A stretch of 9,214 nt of DNA, from the NCBI RefSeq assembly GCF_024622195.1, contig NZ_JANKBI010000032.1, positions 1 through 9,214 on the forward strand. The letters are read 5' to 3'. Position 1 is the first letter of the stretch; the number at the start of each line of letters is the position of its first letter. The notes beneath the pieces are model-generated. The model saw only the letters and a program-made list of their open reading frames with translations, searched no databases and was not told where the DNA came from. This document shows, piece after piece, positions 1-4,962 of the stretch. A program made the position numbers and the translations under genes. This DNA comes from Murimonas intestini. GTDB taxonomy: Bacteria; Bacillota; Clostridia; Lachnospirales; Lachnospiraceae.

Positions 1-56
1 AACAACGAACCCCACCGTTCCCCTTCCTGACGGCTCACTTCCTTCCGCGCAAAGCG

Positions 57-79
57 TCCTGTTACTCCATTAAACAGGA
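57..79. promoter_or_regulatory. Inverted repeat upstream of the LacI-family gene (possible operator)
   Basis: Seven-base arms TCCTGTT (57-63) and AACAGGA (73-79) are perfectly complementary around a 9-base spacer. The repeat lies about 35 bp upstream of the -10 box of the regulator gene and has no T-tract after it on either strand, so it does not look like a terminator. An operator for autoregulation, or a site for another regulator, is possible. The first 56 bases are C-rich and hold no gene I can support. Confidence 0.35.
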
Positions 80-112
80 ATATACACAACTCTAGCCTTC
101 CCATCATTTTTT

Positions 113-121
113 TGCTATACT
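113..121 (+). promoter_or_regulatory. Extended -10 promoter of the LacI-family regulator
   Basis: TATACT (116-121) is preceded by TGC (113-115), giving the extended TGn -10 form. No convincing -35 hexamer lies 16-18 bp upstream, which fits an extended -10 promoter or one that needs an activator. Transcription should start near 128. That would leave only about 19 nt before the GTG codon, with the ribosome binding site almost at the 5' end. Confidence 0.55.
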
Positions 122-146
122 GAAAACATAAAGGAGGTAAATAAAC

Positions 147-1229
147 GTGAAGAAGGCGAAAGTAACCTCATCTGATGTGGCGGAGGCTTCGGGAGTATCT
201 CAGGCTGCTGTGTCAATGATATTAAATAAGAAATTTAATGTCTCCTTTTCAAAGGAAACAATAGAAAAAGTAGAGAATGCTGCTAAGGAACTGGGGTATG
301 AACTTCCGGGCAGGAGGGTGCGCAAGGACAGCAGGCAGCAGAAGCTGATCGTGGCGTTTTGTCCTACCCTGACAAATCCCTACTATGTCATGCTGCTGCA
401 GGGGATTGAGGAGGTAGCTAAGGAAAAGGGGTATGGTGTCTTTGTGTGTAATACTCAGAGAGACTTAAAGATCGAGGAACACTATCTGAAGATGATGGAC
501 AGGGTACAGCCTCTGGGAATCATATACACATGTAATCCAAGTACCTGCTTCAAAAAGCAGGTCAAAGAGCTGGCTGACCAGGTGCCGCTCGTGGTCATCA
601 ATAACAGGGAAGATATCATGGAAGTAGATGCCGTAGAGCTGAATAATTCCAAGCCGGGACGGCTGATGGCAAGACATCTTCTGGAGCTGGGGCATCAGAA
701 GGTGGGATTTATTTCTCCGCCCCTTACTAGCAGGCAGCAGCAGAGGTTAAAAAGGGTGGAAGGATTTGTGAGGGAATTCGAGGAGGCCGGTTTTAAAGAC
801 GGTGTCTGTATAAAGGCAGCAGGTGAAGAATTCGATACTCTTATTCCCAGCATTGATTCTGAGTACAAAATGGGTTATAATCTGACCAGGGAACTTCTTA
901 TGGAACAAAAGGGACTTACAGCCATAGCTGGTTTAAACGACATGATTGCGCTTGGAATCATGGACGCACTGCTGGAGGCGAAGATTAAGATCCCTTCAGA
1001 AATATCTGTTATTGGGTGCGATAATATCCTGTTTGCCAGGATGCGCAGCATATCACTGACTACCATAGAGCATTTTGTGCCTCTGAAGGGACGGGATGCC
1101 TGTGATATCATCATCAAAAAAATACATTCCAAGACGGTGACGGATCCGGAGATGCTGCCTACCAGCATCTACCATGTAGAGTATGAGCCGAGGCTGATCG
1201 TCAGAGGAACCACCTCCTATGCGAGATAA
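147..1229 (+). CDS. LacI/GalR-family transcriptional regulator
   Basis: This is a DNA-binding repressor of the LacI/GalR type, 360 aa, close to the usual family length of about 330-350. Residues 7-26 form the N-terminal helix-turn-helix (VTSSDVAEASGVSQAAVSMILN, family pattern VTxxDVAxxAGVSxxTVSrvLN). Residues about 66-355 are a periplasmic-binding-protein-like sensor domain. Visible marks there are LGHQKVGFI (181-189), the RVEGF segment (203-207), NDMIALG (264-270, family NDxxAxG), SVIGCDN (287-293), LTTIEH (304-309) and the terminal LIVRGTT (350-356). The start is GTG with AAGGAGG (131-137) nine bases upstream. The hinge (about 52-62) is unusual: family proteins normally have P-N-x-x-A-R-x-L, while here P-G-R-R-V-R-K-D replaces the Ala and the minor-groove-inserting Leu. 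The ligand cannot be read from sequence. The transaldolase-transketolase operon downstream makes a sugar or sugar-phosphate effector plausible, but this is only context. Confidence 0.93.
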   Translation: MKKAKVTSSDVAEASGVSQAAVSMILNKKFNVSFSKETIEKVENAAKELGYELPGRRVRKDSRQQKLIVAFCPTLTNPYYVMLLQGIEEVAKEKGYGVFVCNTQRDLKIEEHYLKMMDRVQPLGIIYTCNPSTCFKKQVKELADQVPLVVINNREDIMEVDAVELNNSKPGRLMARHLLELGHQKVGFISPPLTSRQQQRLKRVEGFVREFEEAGFKDGVCIKAAGEEFDTLIPSIDSEYKMGYNLTRELLMEQKGLTAIAGLNDMIALGIMDALLEAKIKIPSEISVIGCDNILFARMRSISLTTIEHFVPLKGRDACDIIIKKIHSKTVTDPEMLPTSIYHVEYEPRLIVRGTTSYAR

Positions 1230-1233
1230 AACC

Positions 1234-1256
1234 ATTTGTTTAGTGACTAAACAGAT
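1234..1256. repeat. Hairpin/dyad just after the regulator gene
   Basis: TGTTTAG (1237-1243) and CTAAACA (1247-1253) are perfect complements around TGA. A T-G wobble and two further pairs extend the stem to about 10 bp. It begins 5 bases after the regulator's stop codon. The downstream tract is AT-rich but not a clean T-run, so this may be a weak terminator of the regulator transcript, a protein-binding dyad, or both. Confidence 0.5.
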
Positions 1257-1378
1257 TCGTAAATTTTAAATTTAAATATTTTACCATAAATTATTAGTTA
1301 TAAAAAATTCAAAAGATATGTCAGATAACCGGGAAAAACCGAAAAAACGTCTGTTGTACCGTAAAATAACATGGGAAA

Positions 1379-1406
1379 TTATTTATAATAATTAAATTAT
1401 AAATAA
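1379..1406. repeat. 28-bp AT-only palindrome upstream of the tal promoter
   Basis: Arms of 11 bp, TTATTTATAAT (1379-1389) and ATTATAAATAA (1396-1406), are perfectly complementary around AATTAA. The palindrome sits 30 bp upstream of the -35 box at 1436. It is followed neither by a T-tract nor by a gene end. Possible roles are an upstream regulator site or an easily melted element. Because the whole stretch 1259-1420 is AT-rich, some of the symmetry could be due to composition. Confidence 0.45.
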
Positions 1407-1435
1407 AATAAATCACTAATAAAAATGACGGGCTA

Positions 1436-1463
1436 TTGACCTGAGAATTTCCTGTGATATACT
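1436..1463 (+). promoter_or_regulatory. Sigma-A promoter of the transaldolase-transketolase operon
   Basis: TTGACC (1436-1441) and TATACT (1458-1463) are separated by 16 bp, with TGA (1455-1457) giving an extended -10. This is a strong vegetative promoter. The predicted start near 1470 leaves an untranslated leader of about 110 nt before the transaldolase gene. Confidence 0.8.
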
Positions 1464-1469
1464 TAAGGA

Positions 1470-1583
1470 AGAACCGGACAGAAGGCAATTAAACGCATAT
1501 TTAATGATATGAGCAGGGAAGGGCCGGTCATGTAAACAAAGGTAAAAATTAATTTACATATTTAATCCAAGGAGGAACGGATA
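1470..1583 (+). promoter_or_regulatory. 5' leader of the tal-tkt operon with possible secondary structure
   Basis: The leader can form a long-range stem ACCGG (1473-1477) with CCGGT (1524-1528). A second dyad pairs ATGTAAA (1530-1536) with TTTACAT (1553-1559), and an alternative shorter stem GTAAA/TTTAC lies inside it. It ends with a consensus Shine-Dalgarno AAGGAGG (1569-1575), 8 bases before the ATG. I recognise no known riboswitch class, and no short reading frame with a good ribosome binding site is evident. Confidence 0.4.
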
Positions 1584-2237
1584 ATGAAATTTTTCATCGA
1601 CACAGCAAAGGTAGAGGATATTAAAAAGGCAAATGATATGGGAGTAATCTGTGGTGTGACCACAAATCCTTCTCTGATCGCAAAAGAGGGAAGGGACTTT
1701 GTTGAAGTTATTAAAGAGATTACATCAATCGTTGACGGACCTATCAGCGGGGAAGTTAAAGCTACAACTGTAGATGCAGAAGGAATGATAGCTGAAGGCC
1801 GTGAGATCGCAAAGATCCATCCGAATATGATTGTTAAGATCCCTATGACTGTCGAAGGCCTGAAGGCTGTTAAGGTTCTGAATGCAGAAGGAATCAAAAC
1901 TAACGTGACACTTATCTTTTCTGCCAACCAGGCTCTGCTGGCTGCAAGAGCAGGCGCTACATATGTGTCTCCGTTCCTTGGACGTCTTGATGATATCTCT
2001 GTAAGGGGAGTGGATCTGATCAGGGAAATAGCTGATATTTTTGCAGTAGCAGGAATTGAAACAGAGATCATAGCTGCCAGTGTCCGCAATCCGATCCATG
2101 TGACAGACTGCGCACTTGCAGGGGCAGACATTGCAACAGTTCCATATTCTGTAATCGAGCAGATGACAAAACATCCTTTGACAGATGCAGGCATTGCTAA
2201 GTTCCAGGCAGACTATAGAGCAGTATTTGGAGAATAA
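1584..2237 (+). CDS. tal: Small (TalC/FSA-type) transaldolase
   Basis: This cytosolic class I aldolase-fold enzyme (217 aa, full family length) probably moves a dihydroxyacetone unit between fructose-6-phosphate and erythrose-4-phosphate to give sedoheptulose-7-phosphate and glyceraldehyde-3-phosphate. Visible residues are D6 (FFIDTA), the TTNPS loop (26-30), the Schiff-base lysine K85 in VKIPMT, TNVTLIFSANQALLAARAGA (106-125) and SPFLGRLDDI (129-138). Automatic annotation often calls this family fructose-6-phosphate aldolase (fsa). E. coli FsaA has Gln59 and Tyr131 at two key active-site positions; here they appear as Glu57 (SGEVKATT) and Phe131 (SPFLGR), the residues of true transaldolases such as that of B. 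subtilis. I therefore favour transaldolase. The strong ribosome binding site at 1569-1575 fixes the start. It is the first gene of an operon with transketolase. Confidence 0.93.
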   Translation: MKFFIDTAKVEDIKKANDMGVICGVTTNPSLIAKEGRDFVEVIKEITSIVDGPISGEVKATTVDAEGMIAEGREIAKIHPNMIVKIPMTVEGLKAVKVLNAEGIKTNVTLIFSANQALLAARAGATYVSPFLGRLDDISVRGVDLIREIADIFAVAGIETEIIAASVRNPIHVTDCALAGADIATVPYSVIEQMTKHPLTDAGIAKFQADYRAVFGE

Positions 2238-2262
2238 CCGGGGGAAAATCAGGAGGATTTCA

Positions 2263-3102
2263 ATGAACAAATTAGAGCTTCAGAAAACGGCTAATGAGAT
2301 CCGCAAGGGCATTGTTACCGCTGTGCACAGTGCAAAAGCGGGACATCCGGGCGGTTCACTTTCCGCAGCAGATTTATTTACTTATTTATATTTTGAAGAA
2401 ATGAATATTGATCCAAAGGACCCGAAGAAAGCAGACAGGGACCGTTTTGTCCTTTCTAAAGGACATACAGCGCCGGGCCTGTACTCTACTCTTGCTGAGA
2501 GAGGATATTTCCCGAAAGAGGATCTTGTGACACTTCGCCATCTGGGATCTTATCTGCAGGGACATCCGGATATGAAGCATATCCCGGGTGTGGATATGTC
2601 CAGCGGATCATTGGGACAGGGGATCTCTGCAGCAGCAGGCATGGCTCTTTCAGCCAAGCTGAGCGGTGATTCTTACCGTGTATATACTCTTTTAGGAGAC
2701 GGGGAGATCCAGGAAGGCCAGGTATGGGAGGCGTCTATGTTTGCCGGAGCTAAAAAGCTGGATAACCTGGTTGTAATAGTAGATAATAACGGACTGCAGA
2801 TAGATGGAAAGATTGAAGACGTATGCTCTCCGTATCCCATTGACAAAAAATTTGAAGCTTTTAATTTCCATGTGATAAATGTAGCTGACGGAAATGATTT
2901 TGACCAGTTAAAAGCAGCTTTTGATGAGGCAAAAACTGTAAAAGGCATGCCTACGGCTATTATTATGAAGACTGTAAAAGGTAAAGGCGTTTCTTTCATG
3001 GAAAATCAGGTGGCTTGGCACGGTACAGCTCCAAATGATGAGCAGTACGCAGTTGCTATGGCAGATTTAGAAAAGGCAGGTGAAGCATTATGTCAGAAGT
3101 AA
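2263..3102 (+). CDS. tkt: Transketolase, N-terminal (TPP-binding) subunit
   Basis: This 279-aa protein is the N-terminal half of transketolase, which works with the C-terminal subunit encoded next to it. Together they transfer two-carbon ketol units in the pentose phosphate pathway. Motifs include HSAKAGHPGGSLSAADL (22-38), GHTAPG (67-72), GSLGQG (115-120), the thiamine-diphosphate/Mg site GDGEIQEGQ (145-153) to DNNGLQIDG (174-182), KGKGVS (239-244) and WHG (252-254). The reading frame is open from 2185, inside the transaldolase gene, but ATG 2263 is the right start: AGGAGG at 2251-2256 precedes it and the protein then begins as in homologues (MNKLELQKTANEIRKGIV). The gap to the transaldolase stop is 25 bases, with no terminator between. 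Split transketolases are common in Clostridia and archaea, so the short length is not a truncation. Confidence 0.95.
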   Translation: MNKLELQKTANEIRKGIVTAVHSAKAGHPGGSLSAADLFTYLYFEEMNIDPKDPKKADRDRFVLSKGHTAPGLYSTLAERGYFPKEDLVTLRHLGSYLQGHPDMKHIPGVDMSSGSLGQGISAAAGMALSAKLSGDSYRVYTLLGDGEIQEGQVWEASMFAGAKKLDNLVVIVDNNGLQIDGKIEDVCSPYPIDKKFEAFNFHVINVADGNDFDQLKAAFDEAKTVKGMPTAIIMKTVKGKGVSFMENQVAWHGTAPNDEQYAVAMADLEKAGEALCQK

Positions 3103-4031
3103 AGAAAGTAGCAACGAGAGAAAGCTATGGAAACGCCCTTGTAGAACTGGGCGCTGAATATCCGAATCTGGTAGTTCTTGACGCTGACCTTGCTGCAGCT
3201 ACAAAAACAGGCGTGTTCAAGAAAGCTTACCCGGAACGTCATATCGATTGCGGTATTGCTGAGTGCAATATGGCTGGAATCGCCGCAGGGCTTGCTGCTA
3301 CAGGCAAGATCCCGTTTATGAGTTCATTTGCCATGTTTGCCGCAGGGCGTGCATTTGAGCAGGTGCGCAACTCTATCGGATATCCTCATCTGAATGTTAA
3401 GATTGGCGCCACACATGCAGGTATCTCTGTAGGTGAAGACGGTGCTACTCATCAGTGCAATGAAGATATAGCCCTGATGCGCACTATTCCTGGAATGGTA
3501 GTCATCAATCCTTCAGATGATACAGAAGCCAGGGCAGCTGTGAGAGCAGCAGTAGAGTATGAGGGACCAGTCTATCTGCGTTTTGGGCGTCTGGCAGTTC
3601 CTGTCATCAATGACAGGCCGGATTATAAATTTGAACTTGGAAAAGGCGTTGTGCTCCGTGAGGGCAAGGATCTGACGATCATCGCTTCCGGCCTTCCTGT
3701 GGCGGCTTCTTTGGAAGCAGCAGAGAAGCTCTCAGCTGATGGAATCGATGCTAAGGTCATCAATATCCACACTATCAAGCCTCTTGATGAAGAGCTTGTT
3801 ATCGCAGCAGCTAAAGAGACAGGAAAAGTTGTGACTGTAGAAGAACATTCCGTGATCGGCGGACTGGGAAGCGCTGTATGTGACTGCCTCAGTGAGAATG
3901 CACCAACTAAGGTGATGAAGATAGGTATAAATGATACATTTGGCGAATCCGGACCAGCTGTGGCTCTGCTTCAGAAATATGGACTGGACTGCAATGGTAT
4001 CTACAGCAGGATAAAAGAATTTATGGCGTAA
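3090..4031 (+). CDS. tkt: Transketolase, C-terminal subunit
   Basis: This 313-aa protein carries the pyrimidine-binding and C-terminal domains of transketolase and forms the active site jointly with the N-terminal subunit. Key features are the catalytic glutamate E58 in CGIAECNMAGIAAGLA (54-69), which activates the thiamine cofactor, FAMFAAGRAFEQVRNSI (80-96), GATHQCNEDIALMR (118-131, with the conserved histidine H121), VINPSD (138-143), and the C-terminal domain with IKPLDEE (229-235) and VEEHSVIGGLG (250-260). The ATG at 3090 lies inside the preceding gene. The 13-nt overlap indicates translational coupling and near equal production of the two halves. The upstream AGGCAGG tract (3074-3080) is only a fair ribosome binding site, which also fits coupling. 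DXS and pyruvate dehydrogenase E1-beta share this fold, but pairing with the tkt N-subunit and transaldolase favours transketolase. Confidence 0.95.
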   Translation: MSEVKKVATRESYGNALVELGAEYPNLVVLDADLAAATKTGVFKKAYPERHIDCGIAECNMAGIAAGLAATGKIPFMSSFAMFAAGRAFEQVRNSIGYPHLNVKIGATHAGISVGEDGATHQCNEDIALMRTIPGMVVINPSDDTEARAAVRAAVEYEGPVYLRFGRLAVPVINDRPDYKFELGKGVVLREGKDLTIIASGLPVAASLEAAEKLSADGIDAKVINIHTIKPLDEELVIAAAKETGKVVTVEEHSVIGGLGSAVCDCLSENAPTKVMKIGINDTFGESGPAVALLQKYGLDCNGIYSRIKEFMA

Positions 4032-4067
4032 TGTCTGAAACAAATAAGTAAAGTGACAGCCAAATCG

Positions 4068-4107
4068 AAACGCCGGTTTCCGTTAATTATTCGGGAGCCG
4101 GCGTTTT
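4068..4107. terminator. Rho-independent terminator of the tal-tkt operon, perhaps bidirectional
   Basis: The stem pairs CGCCGG (4071-4076) with CCGGCG (4098-4103), and continues inward through TTTCCG/CGGGAG with two wobble pairs around a 9-base AT-rich loop. On the + strand the right arm runs into TTTT (4104-4107). The AAA before the left arm and the downstream ATTT on the - strand give a weaker terminator for the convergent yyaC gene, which ends only 30 bp away. Confidence 0.88.
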
Positions 4108-4136
4108 GTACGTGTTCAGGAATATTTTAAATTGGG

Positions 4137-4784
4137 TTAAGCCCAGAAGATCTCATCTGATTTCGGTGATCTGCACCATGAACAGGCAGGCAGCCATGCG
4201 GATTCTTCAACTGGAGCTTTATAGGAATCACCCTGGCAGGTCATTGTAATGCCCTGAGCGATCCGCTCAGCTATACCGAATACGGCAGAAAGGCGTGCTG
4301 TCTGGAGAGTAAGCTGAGAGAAACGGCCTGCCGGTCCTACGATACCTGTAATGCAGATATCACCTGCCGTATCCAGATTTTTGCTTACGCCGGCTCCCGG
4401 GCAGAGGCTTCCCTGGCTGATAGTGATATAGCCCTGATGCTTTTTGGTGCCCAGTGAAGCATCAATTGCTATACAAAGGCTCCCGGGGTGATAATTCTGT
4501 ATCCTGACAAGAGTTTCTGTGAGGTTCAGAGCATGTACAGGTGCCTCGAGAGTACCATACACAGTAACACCCTGCAGGCGTTCCTTTTTCAGCATACTGC
4601 CTACAAGAGGCCCCAGGCTGTCGCCTGTTACGCGGTCACTGCCAATACAGAGTATTACCAGTTCCTCAAAACGTCCCCTGAATTGCCTGATCAGGGAGCC
4701 AAGACAGTCAGCAGTCAGAGAAACGGCATATTCTGATTTAGAGTCTATATAACAAGTATCTTCTATCATAAATTTTTCTTTCAT
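4137..4784 (-). CDS. yyaC: YyaC-type sporulation protein (DUF1256)
   Basis: This 215-aa protein matches the DUF1256/YyaC family, found only in endospore formers and related in fold to the spore protease GPR and the hydrogenase maturation proteases. Evidence is the core LVILCIGSDRVTGDSLGPLVG (42-62), where the aspartates (D50, D55) sit as in the GPR/HyaD fold, then GTLEAPVHALNL (77-88), AIDASLG (106-112), PGAGVSKNL (129-137) and GDICITGIV (141-149). No signal peptide or membrane segment is seen. The role in sporulation is assigned by family; the exact substrate is unknown. The start at 4784 has AAAGGA about 8 bases upstream; Met6 has no such site. A sigma-F-like promoter lies immediately upstream. 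The last 30 or so residues (KAPVEESAWLPACSWCRSPK...) carry a CxxC at 201-204 beyond the region I recognise as the family core. Confidence 0.88.
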   Translation of the reverse strand: MKEKFMIEDTCYIDSKSEYAVSLTADCLGSLIRQFRGRFEELVILCIGSDRVTGDSLGPLVGSMLKKERLQGVTVYGTLEAPVHALNLTETLVRIQNYHPGSLCIAIDASLGTKKHQGYITISQGSLCPGAGVSKNLDTAGDICITGIVGPAGRFSQLTLQTARLSAVFGIAERIAQGITMTCQGDSYKAPVEESAWLPACSWCRSPKSDEIFWA

Positions 4785-4811
4785 AATAAATTCCTTTCAA
4801 GGTGTTTTCTA

Positions 4812-4841
4812 AAGTTTATCCAGCTTGTTTTGCAAATATTC
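4812..4841 (-). promoter_or_regulatory. Sigma-F-type forespore promoter of yyaC
   Basis: Read on the - strand, GAATA (4841-4837) is followed by exactly 15 bases and then GGATAAACTT (4821-4812). The B. subtilis sigma-F pattern is GYWTA-N15-GGNRANAHTR. The -35 matches 4 of 5 positions. The -10 matches at GG and at the specified A, A, H and T, but has T at the purine position and T at the last position. The predicted start near 4805 gives a leader of about 20 nt with the ribosome binding site at 4798-4793. B. subtilis yyaC is also known as a sigma-F gene, which supports this. Confidence 0.68.
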
Positions 4842-4902
4842 AAAAATGTGCATATGGTTATATACAAAATATGTCGTAATTCTTTTAAAAAATCTTCCAT
4901 GA

Positions 4903-4936
4903 ACTGCTAAAATTTGCAGTGGACATGTGCTACTAT
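4903..4936 (+). promoter_or_regulatory. Probable promoter and dyad upstream of the MPN-LysM gene
   Basis: TACTAT (4931-4936) preceded by TGC (4928-4930) gives an extended -10 with 4 of 6 matches. No good -35 lies at 17 bp. Overlapping the expected -35 is a dyad with arms ACTGC (4903-4907) and GCAGT (4916-4920) and an 8-base AT-rich spacer, which may be a regulator site. The start would be near 4943, just before the AAAGGAG ribosome binding site (4946-4952). Confidence 0.42.
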
Positions 4937-4962
4937 TTCCCCTATAAAGGAGTGATAGGAGT

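Noticed and set aside
1562..2194. A 210-codon open frame on the - strand opposite the transaldolase gene
   Set aside because: It is a codon-bias shadow of a well-supported gene: Ser/Ile/Ala-rich, with no family resemblance.
2185..2262. A longer N-terminus for the transketolase N-subunit
   Set aside because: The extension overlaps the transaldolase gene in another frame, has no family similarity, and would ignore the AGGAGG before ATG 2263.
4488..4752. Two overlapping open frames on the + strand opposite yyaC
   Set aside because: No ribosome binding site and no recognisable protein; yyaC on the other strand has family motifs, promoter and ribosome binding site.
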